From Symsagittifera roscoffensis (taxonomy: Eukaryota; Xenacoelomorpha; Acoela; Convolutidae): a stretch of 64,000 bases of DNA. The first letter of the stretch is position 1. Each line of letters begins with the position of its first letter. Of this stretch, positions 22,288 to 33,685 are shown in pieces. The notes beneath the pieces are model-generated. The model did not search any database. It was not told where the DNA came from and was given only the letters and a program-made list of their open reading frames with translations. The stretch covers positions 45,925,346 to 45,989,345 of the forward strand of contig NC_087064.1 of the NCBI RefSeq assembly GCF_963678635.1, given 5' to 3'. Made by a program: the position numbers and the translations under genes.

Positions 22288-23645
22288 AATTACTGATAAT
22301 ATCGTGCCACAACACCACTTGACGTTTTTCTGCTAGAGATGCCCTGCATAGTAGGTTTGAGAGGTTTTTCTGAGAGTTCGTGGTGTTCGAGTTTAAGGAA
22401 AGTCACAGAATAGCCGATATTTTGGGCAGAAATTGTTCCTTTTCCGGGTTGCTAAGACGTTCCAGGCTGTGGTTAGCCGCTACAATGTAGACCATTTTAA
22501 TTCTAACATAATTTTCAAAAAACCAAAAATCCGAAAAACAAAGGAAAAATTAAATTTTTAATTCTTTGTAGGAGAAACTGTAATTGAGACTTGGCTCAAC
22601 GCCGTAGAGTTTTACAATTTTACAACTAAATAAGTTGAGACCTACATCTAAATAAATTGTCTGACAGACTTTGAAAAACTATAAATTGACTCAGTTTACT
22701 CTAAGTTTGCAATTTCTTCGTGGTCTTGCTGTATTGTTTTTTATGGCTCTCATTATATTTTTCTATGATGTATTATGTTTCAGCGCAATTGTTGTTGTTT
22801 TTTTTTGAAATTTGGTAATGAAATTTTGAATTTAGTTTTATAATGAAATAAATTAACGTGACTCTTTAGCACTTTTCTCTAATTTTCTTAATTTTTTTTA
22901 TAAAAGTGTGCTTTCTTTGAAAAACTATATATACTTCGAAATAATTAACTTCAGTAAATAGCAAGGCTAGCCGGTAGTTATGCAAGTAAACTAAGCAATT
23001 CCGCAGAAAATTTGCGTCTACAAAAAAACTTGAAAACAGTTGTTTCTGTTAGGTTATGAGCGGATCTAAGCAAAAACCTAGAAAATAAGCATATTTTGTA
23101 GTAAATGTAGAATATGCGTTTCTGATAATGTTTTTTTTCGAAATTTTTATCAAAAAAAAACAAATAAAAAAAAAAAAAAAATTTCCATTTTTTGGCAGTT
23201 TTTTCAAAAGTTTTAAAAATGAGTTCAAAAAACTTCAATAACTCATAATATTGGAGAAAAATTCAGTTTTTACATTTTTTTTGCGTATTAGATTTTCAGA
23301 TTAGGAAGATACGACGATATGCATGTAAATGTGCCCATACTAACAGAGTCTTCTCGCGGTGTAATGTTTCAGCTGAAACGACCTAAACGCCTGAAAGCTG
23401 AACAAAATTTCTTCTATCAAAATTGCATACTGGTCAATACTTTAAAGATAGACGTGAGGGTTTATTGTGGTCTCAAACAGCTACTACTGAGGAAATTCTG
23501 GTTGAAATTTGGAGAATTTAATGAAAATGACAAGTGCACGTGGAAAATTGGGTGCGATTGTGCGGCGAACAACTGCCGCAGCAAGACGTACATGTGACGA
23601 TACAATGAAGGGGCCAGGACCCCATGTGGAAACACAGAAGCCATC

Positions 23646-23647
<2 letters not shown>

Positions 23648-23690
<43 letters not shown>
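23648..23690. repeat. (ACT)n microsatellite
   Basis: About 14 ACT units. The same position in copies 1 and 2 (about 9,547 and 17,560) has only four or five units, so the repeat has expanded in this copy. Confidence 0.95.
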
Positions 23691-23719
23691 ATTTTTACGG
23701 ACGTAGTTGTCCATAGTTC

Positions 23720-26250
23720 TGATAACTTTTCAAACCATGGCGCGAATCGCTGCGCTAATTCTACCTAGGAGATGGCTACGCACACTTCTTACAAGAACTG
23801 ATGTATGGCAATCTCTGTTAAAATATTTGAATTACTTCAATAAAAAGTAAGAATGGCATTTGTCGAGCTTTTTTCTTGATAAATGCTTGAATAATGATAT
23901 AATTCCCCATTTTCTTGAGTTCCATGTTCCCAAAACTGATTTTTTTCCCTGAGCAAGCCGTTCTAGTAAGCCGAGATGAGAAGGGCAAAAGCTAATTTAG
24001 TTCAGCTACTGTAAAAGTTGTTGAAAAAAAATATCGTTTTATCCAAAAAATTGATAAAAAGTGGCTGCCATCGGTAGTTTTCAATTTACGTCAAAAGGTC
24101 AGCACAATCATTGTAACAAACAAAAAAAATGAATGCTAAATTGCTAAAATTGTCAAATTTCTAGGGAAAATTTCGTTAAAAAAGTTGGATGATATTAAAT
24201 TGCCAATTTTGACGAAGAATTTTTTTCGTATGTCCCAAAACATGCGATTAAGGATATTTTTAATCAAATTCATTTCGTAGCCGATATTGACAAATTAGCT
24301 AGAAACCTGCGTGAGAATGGAATAGAGGAGGAAAAACTCGGGGGAATAGTAGCCTCCTAAAATTTTTACGCAAGGAACAACAGAGAAACACCAACTGATC
24401 GTGCACTTCTAGGAATGGTGAAATGTTTGAATGAAAATGATTTTTTTTAGGTACCTTATGATAAAGGCAAGAGTATTTGTGTTATGAAAAGGATAACTTA
24501 AGACAAAAAACTACAACAAATATTGAATAGTCAACAGTTTACAGAAACTGGCACTGATATTTTGATTGTGAAAGTAGAAGAAGATATTAATAACACACTA
24601 CTCGAATTGGAAAAAAACGCAGAACTAACTTAAAAATAAGTGACAAAATTTATTTCAAAACTCAGAACTAACGGAGCTCAGCCTGCTGAGTTATACGGTT
24701 TGAGTAGAGTACATAAAAAAGAAATACCACTCCGTCCGGTTCTATCAATTTTTGGCAGTAGTTCTCTAAACTGAAGAGCTTTTTGACCCTCCTTTTTGAA
24801 AAAAAACTTTCTGGCGCAAACATCGAAACATCTACGTTAGACGCTCGAGAAAAACTCGAAAAATTAATACTCGACGAAAATGAACAAACTGTTTCACTAG
24901 ACGTTAAGAGTCCCGTATTGGAAGCAATTGAGATTGCATTACGTATATTGTATAGAACTGATTACGCACCAGATTTTAAAGTGCTGCTTAAGTTAGCAGT
25001 GACAAAAGTTTATTTCAAAAGCAATGGAAAAGGGTATTGCCAGAAGGATGGGTTAGCCATGGGTGCATCACTGGCAGTAATTTCGGCTAATTTATGGATG
25101 CAATTGTACGAACAAAGAATGAACGATAAAAACGATGGCATAAAGCAAATAACATAAATAAACTCAAAAAAGTCCAAGAGGCAGCAAAAATTTTGTATGA
25201 AACAGCAAAGGTGTTGAACAGTGAAAAATGTGAAAAATGGTTTCATGCTAATTGTCAAAACATCAGTAAAGACGAATACCAAAAAATGGGTGATATATAT
25301 TGGTACTGGGAATTCTGTCGTAATTTACCAGACATTTCAACTTGTGTTAAGGAAAGAAAACCGTTCGAAAGATACAAAGACGACAAAATTTGTGCAGTCA
25401 AAGGGGACTCAAACACGTAAATTAATAGGGTGAACTGGTTGCATTAGAACTTACCTTTTACTATAAAAAAGCCAACGAAAAAGAAGAACTTGCTTTTTTG
25501 GACATGAATATTGTTCAAAGGAAGATCACCAGCAAATGGTATCAAAAAACAACTGATACTGAAACTACTTTGAACTTTCATAGCTGCGAACCCCTCCAGT
25601 ACAAAAAGAACCTTACGGAAGGAAAATAACATAGGTTGTTTCGATATACCATTAACTGGAAGAAATTTTACAAAGCGTTAAAAACCAACGAGGAAATTGA
25701 GAAGAAAAATAAGTACCCAGAAGCCTGGACATCAAAAAAATAAAAACTACATTGAAAAGAAATCACAAACGAAACATCATAAACTTCACAGAAAGCAAAA
25801 ACAGAAAGCAGTCGCGAGAAAATTGACAAAATGATGTTTTTTCTACAGCGTCGAGGAAACTTAAGTTTGAAATCGACAGAAAAATTTCAAAGATCAAGCC
25901 CGGTATTGATCATTTTCACGACGCGCAAAAAAAATGCCCGCCGTCGCTTAAGTCAACTTTTGATTGCAACCTGAAGTCTCATGTGGTTTATGAAACAAAA
26001 TGTAATGAACATAGTTCCACTTATGTTGGGCAAACATGCCGACATCTAACCATACGCATAACAGAGCATCAAAAGAATGATTCGCCAGAAAGACAGCATG
26101 TCGCAGAATGCTGTGGACAATCTAAGGCTTTTGAATGGAGATTAATTGACAAAGGCAATGATGTTGAAAAATCACTAACCTTATAATAAGATATGTAAAC
26201 GCAAGCCATGTGAACATTAGGCATTTTAGCTCGATTCAAGTTTTATTGTT
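23720..26250 (+). mobile_element. Plus-strand Penelope-like element B (dead)
   Basis: A diverged duplicate of element A at an offset of 6,088 bp: RT palm 24,783-25,157 (IALRILYRTDYAP, GYCQKDGLAMGAS), PHD remnant and YKDD motif 25,193-25,420, GIY-YIG domain about 25,883-26,186 (CNEHSSTYVGQTCRHLTIR). The N-terminal module (about 23,850-24,010) is more damaged than in A. The RT and PHD frames end at the same stops as in A, so most lesions predate the duplication. Confidence 0.85.
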
Positions 26251-27530
26251 TCGAATTGAAACATACAGATTGACTTAACTAAATAATTCAATCCTAGAAA
26301 GGTGATAAAATTGGGAAAAAATTCGTCAATGACAAACTATATCCAAAAACGAATTTCCGAAAAAACGTTTTAATGATTATGTAATACTCTTAGATACTCA
26401 TAAGCTTTAATCTCAATCAATTTGATTTAAAAAAGTTTTTTTAACTGTAAATACTTTGACTTTCAGTCGTATAGACTTGATGATGCTAGTTATAATTAAA
26501 ACTTTACTGACTTATGAATAAGAAAAACTTTATTTTCCAAAAAGCTTCAGTTGTTTCTGCGATGTTTGTCCATAGACTGCCATAGGAGGTTTTCACTGAA
26601 GATTGGTAGAAAAAATTCTTTAACTTTAATTTCACAGTCAAATAAGTTAAACTGCTGTTGGTAAGGATTGCATTTGTACTTTCAATTTGATTCCATACAA
26701 AGACTAATATTTTGAAAACACAGTTTTCGATAAAATGAACGCTGAATCTTTCAAGGAAGAGTAATTTGATGGCTCTCCTGTTCCCATCACTTGTGAGGTT
26801 CTCGTCACTGATTCTCGTATTGCTGGTAGTAGATTGTCTTCAATTTTCTAGAGATGACATACTAATTACCAATTACGAAACCTTGAAATTGGTAGTGCAT
26901 AGTGCTTAAAACTCAGATCAGCTGATGCATCATTTTATTTCCGATACACAAGAGGGCTTAATTGTCCAGTTTAGTTGTTTCTCAAGTCATATTTTCAATT
27001 ACTTTGTTATACCACTCAGAAGTATTGCTGGGTAACACAAATTGCATATGACAAAAGCATTCTTAAATAGTATTTGTTTCAAATTGTTAGCGGTCAATGG
27101 AGGTAATGCTTTGATAACGCTGGCCATTTTTCCTAATATAAATTTAATTTCATCTTGAAATGTGAGGAATTGATCAGCAGTTAACCCTAGATTCAGATGA
27201 AAAACCATTTTGTTCTCTTCCCGAAGCATTAACCCTGGCAGATGGACTTTTATTTGTATTCGTAAAAAATGTCGTGCAAACTCTAGATTTAATACGGTGA
27301 GTTGAACACCCCACTGGCATATCCACAAAGTCATAATAATAATCATAATAATAATAATCATAATAATAATCAAAACAATAATCATAATAATAAAAAAATA
27401 AATATCACAAAAATAGTAATATTAAAAATAATCACATTTATCATGATAAAAATACTCATAGTAACCCTAATATTTACAAAAAAGAGTCAAAAATTTTCCG
27501 TATATTTAGAAAATTTGTTTGATTAATTAC
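26250..27530. other. 3' flank of PLE B, AT-rich, with LINE-like fragment on the minus strand
   Basis: Parallel to 20,160-21,450. The minus-strand frame 26,999-27,385 carries the LINE-like stretch (QDEIKFILGKMASVIKALPP) fused to a poly-Ile/Met run translated from the AAT/ATC repeat at about 27,330-27,410. No plus-strand gene. Confidence 0.5.
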
Positions 27531-28034
27531 AAAAAAAACGAAAAACATATTAATTCTTAGGTCGAGAGTTTGACCGTAATAAGCATAATAAAACATAATT
27601 GAATTCAATTTTTGTTTCACTGAGATGCAGAGTAACTGACTTTAAACTAAGAGTGTATAATCTGGCAAATTTTCGCTTAACTTTTTCTAAAAAGCGTTAA
27701 AATTGTAAAGTCAAGCAAACGCTTTTGCTTATTTTTTTTGCATCTTCAGATTTCAAAAAACTAAACTACTCTGTACAAAATGATCAAAAATCCTAAAAAG
27801 TGTCATTCGAGTCATTTCTTTCAAATTTAAAAAACTTAAGCAATCAAATTTCACAGATATAACTAAAGTTTTGTTAGAAGCATGATGTAACAATTTCAAT
27901 AATTTACAATTTCTTTTTGTTGCTAATTTCATGCTATCAAGTAAGTGATTTAAATAGTGTAAACTCCCTACTTCAAACTCATCGCGCGCAAGAATTGCTG
28001 GTCTCCCATTCCTATTGTTACACTACTAGTTTGT
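27531..28034. other. AT-rich spacer without recognised gene
   Basis: About 500 bp with no match elsewhere in the window and no supported ORF. It separates the plus-strand cassettes from the minus-strand PLE copy B. Confidence 0.6.
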
Positions 28035-28149
28035 GCAATCAGAAATGCCAGTTCTCCAGATGTGTTTGGTGTCTTTATTGTGAACTGTATAATATGATGT
28101 AGTAATTTTGCTGCCAGCAGCACCTCTTCAGGATCACCCTTTACTGTTT

Positions 28150-28395
28150 TCATAATATCTTTAATGTAACGGAGAAAAAGTTAGCCTGCTGCACTGATTT
28201 ATTTTTCTCCCTTATCGCGGTGCATTTTCTGCAGTACCAGTCGGTTTCACTTATATTTCGATGCTCATCAAATGATATATCACCGCATTTTACGTAATAC
28301 GAGTTCAAAAAGCATGGGCATCCCACACCTTTTGACTTGTACGTGACCTTCTTATTGCACTCGAGACATATTCCATTAAGTTCTTTTTCGGGCAA
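28150..28395 (-). pseudogene. PLE copy B PHD finger within RT
   Basis: The frame reads LNGICLECNKKVTYKSKGVG, then CPCFLNSYYVKCGDISFDEH and ISETDWYCRKCTAIREKNKS. This is a near-complete C4HC3 PHD finger: CxxC, a second Cys pair (CPC, one residue short of the usual CxxC), His changed to Tyr (YYVKC for WYHLKC), Cys, and WYCxxC. PHD fingers commonly bind histone H3 tails; what it binds in a PLE is not known to me. It is followed in PLE order by the region after RT motif C. Confidence 0.75.
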
Positions 28396-28579
28396 AAACC
28401 TTTCACGAACATCCCCCCGAAAGTTCAGTTTCGTACTGCTTCAGCCAAAGGTTTGCTATAAAACGACAATAGTTGCCCTTTTTGCCGAACCATTTTTTCT
28501 GAACATACTATGTTTCACTGCACTTGAAATGGACTTGACTAACTACCATATTAGTTTTTTTTTCATGGTTCTCTGTAAC

Positions 28580-28608
28580 TGCTGTTGTTGTTGTTATTGT
28601 TGTTGACG

Positions 28609-28694
<86 letters not shown>

Positions 28695-28705
28695 ATTGTT
28701 GTTGC

Positions 28706-28748
<43 letters not shown>

Positions 28749-28750
28749 GC

Positions 28751-28796
<46 letters not shown>

Positions 28797-28829
28797 GCTT
28801 TTGTTGTTGTTGTTGGTGTTGTTGTTGTT
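28580..28829. repeat. (TTG)n microsatellite in PLE copy B
   Basis: A purer and slightly longer TTG repeat than copy A, lacking its TGG interruptions apart from one near the right end. Confidence 0.97.
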
Positions 28830-29343
28830 TTCTGTCCCCTGAGACTTGGGTATTTTATTGCCGAAGGCCAAAACTTCTCATCTACACCCCTCTGTACTGC
28901 GCCTTTCGCCTTTTCCAGTTTTCCCTTGAAGTTTTTCTCATCTGTCCTTGCCTTGGTTAATCTCCGTTCCTAAAATTCTTGTCTGAAAATTATGTACCGC
29001 TTGGTCCGAAAACATCCCATTTTGCGGTACCCTCAACCTCAAAAAATTATGTATATTGTCGTTTTCGAGACATCCTCTTGGAAATTTACCACGCTGGTGG
29101 CAGTTGATAAATATAAAATATATGGATGCATAATCACAGACTAATTTCCAAGTGCGTGTCTTTTTAAGGTCCAAATCAAGTTTGGAGGTTCGAGGCCTCG
29201 AGGAATAAACCTCATGTGACACAATTCAACCCAAATAACACAAGTTTAACTCACCTGCTCCGTTGAAGTCTCCTCGTCAGTTCGTCCAACAATTTCACCT
29301 CCTCTGTCCACTGTCTTTTTTTCTCCACCCTCCTTCTCGTTTG

Positions 29344-29649
29344 CTAGTTCTTTTTCTTGTATGAACGAAGCTTCGACGAATCAGCTGGTAGGTTGTCTCT
29401 GTGTTCGATCACAATCCGCAAAGATTTTTTTAGCTCCAGCTGGATGTCCTGGTGTAGTCCCTGATATTCGTTCACCAGCTCCGTTCTTCTCATCCCTTTG
29501 AAATCAGACACCTCGTAATAGAAATGACAAGAATACCCGAGCTGATGAGCTGGTTCCTGATATCTGGTGTACCGTTTCTCTGACAGTATACATTTGCGCT
29601 GATATTTGTCATTGTCTTCAAGATTTATGTCAATTCCTCTGGAGTGCAA
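29344..29649 (-). pseudogene. PLE N-terminus, open fragment of 101 residues
   Basis: The frame starts MHSRGIDINLEDNDKYQRKC and continues through RYTRYQEPAHQLGYSCHFYY to a stretch ending DIQLELKKSLRIVIEHRDNL. Copy A carries the same text with a frameshift (1,740-2,010). The first codons overlap the 270-bp gag/pol shared segment in antisense, so the true PLE start is uncertain. No domain recognised. Confidence 0.5.
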
Positions 29650-30139
29650 GCTCTGTAAGTGTTTGTGCGATGGCTGTTGATAGAATTACTAATAATGTCG
29701 TGTGACACCACCTTTTGACGTTTTTCTACTATAGATGCCCTGCAGAGTAGGTTTGAGAGGTTTTCTGCGAGTTCGTGGTATTCGAGTTTAAGGAAAGTCC
29801 CGGATTAGCCAATTTTTTGGGAAGAAATTGTTCGTTTTTAGGGTTGCTAAGTTGCTCCAGGCGCTACAATGTACACCATTTCAATTCTAACAGGCTATTC
29901 TAACAAATCACAATTCTAACCAGGGCTCCAAACAAGAATAGAGGGATCAAAAAATCTTACAGTTCACACAGAATTTTTTGAAACGTGGACAACAGCGCGG
30001 CAACAACGTGGACGGCTTTATCCTAGCTCCACATTCAAGAAAAAATAGAAAACGAAGTACGGTCTCTGATTGACCAGGGACACATGATTCGCTGAAAAAA
30101 TGAAGTGACCAGCAGTTTCTTAGTCTCATTGTAATAACT

Positions 30140-30605
30140 GTGAAAAAAGATCAAACCTTGAAATTGGCAATGAATTCAAAACAAGTAAGCAAATCGTTCT
30201 ATGAAAACAAGCATCGAATGCCTAACATTGACGTTTTGCTTGATAAAATTGAACACTTGCCCAAGAAGTTTGAAACAAACCAAATACAACATACTTTTTC
30301 AACAGTAGACGTATGCTACGAATATAGACAACCGACAATAGACAATGACAGCCGGCTGCCATCAGACAAAAAAACACATACACATTGTAATTTTAGTTTT
30401 ATCAGTGGTAGAGCTACAAAAAACTCTCAGTTCCAAACGGGACCCTGCGGGCTTACAGATATGTGCGCATAATTGTGAAAAACGAATACGACACAATCCC
30501 TATGCAAAAGAAAACATATTAAAATTACAAAACCCTACAACCTTCAAATGGCCCAAAAGCTTCATTGGCTCCATTCATCGTTTAAATAATTCCTACCAAA
30601 CTTAG
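30140..30605 (+). pseudogene. Ty3-like reverse transcriptase fragment, copy 3
   Basis: 30,140-30,472 reads KKDQTLKLAMNSKQVSKSFY, then MPNIDVLLDKIEHLPKKFET and CNFSFISGRATKNSQFQTG; after a frame change 30,345-30,605 ends in LQNPTTFKWPKSFIGSIHRL. As in copies 1 and 2, the YxDD segment between LTDM and the thumb motif is missing, so its loss predates all three copies. Confidence 0.8.
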
Positions 30606-31395
30606 CCCAATAGTGTAGGGCCATTTTTACCTACAACAAATTAATTCCACTGTGCATGAAACGCTGATCGCACAAAAGCATTTAAAAAAACATTACCTAC
30701 AGTACAAAATATCACCGAAAACAGAATTTTCGTAAGCGATAGGGAAACGCGTATTGTATGCGACGCAAGTCGAGAAGAAAGAGAGGCGGCTCTCGAACAA
30801 ATTACACCGCACGGCTGGGCAACAATTGCATATGCGTCGCGTTTACTAAACTCTTATGAACACAAACATTCAATCAATGAAGTGGAACTCTTGGCAGCAG
30901 TCTGGCAGATGTTTCACACTAAATACAGACCACTAAGCAATAGTAAATGCTTTACAAAGTAACGGGGGAAATAAAACCTATCAAAACCGTTGAATCAGGT
31001 TGACCGACAGACGTTTTTTGTTCAACTTTGATATAAAAACAGCTAGGAGGCAGTAAAATGGGTAGCTTTCACGACACACGTGAGGAAAACTTCTCCCCAG
31101 CATACTGGGAAGAACATTTTGTCATTACATTAATCGACGACTTTGTCAATTGCATAAAGTTTGAAAATAGCAGTGCTGCAAATATATTATTGAACAATTC
31201 TCCAACCGGATATTTTGGCACGAAGAACTCAACCCGAACGAAATATTTAAATCTTCACATTCGATTTAAATGCAAACAGCATTCACCGTTAAAATTCAAT
31301 CTTTACACACTAGACGTTCAATAGACTTGCAACATTCCGTTCCAAGTTCAATTGAAATTCTAAAAAAGCGATAAAATGGACAGACCTTTTATACA

Positions 31396-31791
31396 ATGAT
31401 TGCCATTAACACCGTTCAAAAGAGTCACATTAAAATGCCACAAAGGCAGTCAAGCACAATTATCCTTCGCACAAACCAATTACGCCTCTTTATTGAGTCT
31501 CTTGTCAAATCACCTCCCCCCGAAATAACAATCAGCGAGGTCAAACACCAAGCGATCACATCGGTCGGAACCTTCACCTTCCGAAGAGTCCAGAATGAGA
31601 AAGCGGACGCGATTTGCCAAAGATTAGAGGAGGGGAGCGCTTTAAGGAAGAAGGCATTCCACTCTTCCGGAAAACATGTGAAGAGTAATAGACATAGACT
31701 TAATTACAGCGGCCACAAAAAAGCTCGAGTTTTTTCTCCAATCGTCAACATGGTCAAGCAGCAGAAATGGGACAACCAAAGCTTGTTATAG
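31396..31791 (+). pseudogene. Ty3-like RNase H-integrase linker, open fragment of 131 residues
   Basis: An open frame with a basic C-terminal half (SGKHVKSNRHRLNYSGHKK) between RNase H and the integrase zinc-binding region. In copies 1 and 2 the same region (3,778-4,131; 11,789-12,142) carries stops. No domain recognised; position suggests the linker of the pol polyprotein. Confidence 0.5.
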
Positions 31792-31899
31792 AACCTACTT
31801 TTACAACGTGCGGCACCGCCTGTCGTTTAGGGACAACATCTTACTTAACGACTATAGGGTCGTGATACCGAGGGCTACACTAGTGGATGCAATGCATTC

Positions 31900-32420
31900 A
31901 ACCCACCTGGGAAAAAATTGCATGTTAGAGGCAGCCAAACACGTGTGGTAGCCATTCTTACACCGCGACCTAGTCTCCACCGCACAAAACTGTAAAAAAT
32001 ATCGAGACAAGGGTAAGGACTTTGAAGTGATATCAGACAAGCAACACTATACCACGCTTGATATGTTGGTAGAACCTAACAAAGAATACCAATTGGATTT
32101 CGCGGGACCACTATCCGAAACAAGGAAAAGGATTTATAGTGGTTGTAGAATAATTCTCCTGTTTCCATTCGGTCAAGGTGCTTAAAAATAATAAAGCGGA
32201 TACAAGCATCTGATTTATGCAAAATCACCTTATCAATCATCGTGTGAACAGGCACAAAACGTACGGTGCGACCAAGCACAAAACTATAGGGCCAACAAAT
32301 GTGTATTTCGCTGTAAAATTAACAATAACAAAACTAATATATATACCAGTAGATAACCACAAGTCCATGGGTTTGGTGGAAGGGCTTATTAGAACTCTGA
32401 AACCAAGATTATAGGTAATA
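31900..32420 (+). pseudogene. Ty3-like integrase remnant, copy 3
   Basis: The zinc-binding half reads LEAAKHVW, a stop, then HRDLVST, QNCKKYRDKGKDFEVISDKQ; the core starts EPNKEYQLDFAGPLSETRK with the first catalytic Asp at about 32,096. The last motif is NHKSMGLVEGLIRTLKPRL (32,350-32,411), where the family's conserved Arg after the catalytic Glu is Gly. Frameshifts and stops separate the two motifs. Confidence 0.75.
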
Positions 32421-33685
32421 AGAATCGACAAAACAAACAGGTCGTATAAACTTGCGTCGGAAGTGGCCGAGCGGATTTAAACACTTCAAATTACGCGACC
32501 ACTAAGATTACGCCATTTGAAGCCCAAAATGTCATAAAACACACCACTGAGTAACATCAGCGCATCACCAAAACTTTCAAACATTTCATGCGAAAACAAG
32601 AAACTTTCATAATTACATTCAAAAATAACTAATAAAGCCGGCATTACCAGCGGAGGGCAGGCGGGACCGAGAGAAAAACAGCGAGGACGAGCTAAACTTG
32701 ATGTACAGAGATACATACGCGCCAGAACCCAGAGAGCGTACATACCTACCAGAGCCAACATATAACCCACCCAATGACAAAACTGCCACAACTACTATGG
32801 AGGACACAGTTGAAAACAGTCACAAAACAAATGCGACAACGAAACCTGGGAAAAAAGAAGGCAAAGGACCTATCAAAACGTGAATGCGCACCTCAAAAAA
32901 TTTCCGGTGGGTGCGCAGCTTCCATTTTCTAACCAGCCCTAAGACCTGAAAAATTTTAAGCACGCCTTCTCAAGTGAAAATATAATACACGACAAATGAC
33001 CTAGAAAAGCCAAAAGGGCGCAAACCAATAAAACACTCACAGAACAAGAAAAGCAAAACCTCGAAAGAGCACCACTAGTTTTCCTACAGGACCGCTTCAA
33101 AGGTCCAGCACACACTATTGACCCAAAAACGGGACATTGAATAGCCCGGAAAACGAGACCAGTTCCACGAAAAACGAAAAATCAAGGCAAATTTGGGGCT
33201 CAAATTAAAATTATCCAAACGGGTCAAAATTAACTACTCAACACACCGCGTGGATCAGGGCAGACGGCAACCAACCGCGAGTAATTAGACACGATGGTCT
33301 TGCATTCATACGAGACCCAAGCGTCTACGGAAAGTGAAGACCTGCGACGCTGAAGGATTTTGTAGTTTATAAACATCAACCAAGAGCCAAACCTCATGTC
33401 TTAGGAGAGCGCAAACTTGCTGACAGGTGACCCTCCAAACAGACCGCCACAACCACCAGTCCTGTGCGACCACCCCCAAAATCTATCTGAGAAGTCATTC
33501 AGCAATCGATTAACCGCAGGGCATTGGATCCACAAAAGTTGTTCGAATCTTTTGTATCGAAGACAAAACGGGCCCAAAAAAACCCAAGAACAACGAGTGA
33601 CAAAGAAAACACCAACAAACCATACTACCAGGAAAAATGAGCCCCAAGAAGTAATCCAGAGTACTCTTCAGTCAAATTGAGTTCC

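Larger units (their letters stand above)
28035..29640 (-). mobile_element. Penelope-like element, poly-Thr family, copy B (internally deleted)
   Basis: Minus-strand order: N-terminus (29,649-29,344, open for 101 residues), N-terminal module (29,222-28,938), poly-Thr tract (28,829-28,580), a junction at about 28,551, RT end, PHD finger (28,395-28,150) and the start of the region after motif C (28,153-28,040, KGDPEEVLLAAKLL). At the junction ...TENHEKK runs directly into ...MVVSQVHFKC, skipping about 890 bp present in copy A (31-920). The RT fingers/palm A-B block is therefore missing. Confidence 0.8.
29632..33685 (+). mobile_element. Ty3/gypsy-like pol part, copy 3 (dead but best preserved)
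   Basis: RT 30,140-30,605 (SFYENKHRMPNIDVLLDKIE, QFQTGPCGLTDM), RNase H about 30,720-30,960 (ETRIVCDASRE with the catalytic Asp kept, ASRLL, NEVELLAAVWQMF), linker frames 31,058-31,324 and 31,396-31,791, integrase about 31,900-32,414 (EPNKEYQLDFAGPLSE; SMGLVEGLIRTLKPRL) and tail 32,698-33,680. Stops remain, for example W to stop in the AAKHVW(W) motif at about 31,948. It diverges from copies 1 and 2 by scattered substitutions and lacks some of their lesions. Confidence 0.85.

Noticed and set aside
28563-28871. CRISPR-like or satellite interpretation of the triplet repeats
   Set aside because: Pure 3-bp unit without spacers; a microsatellite explains it.
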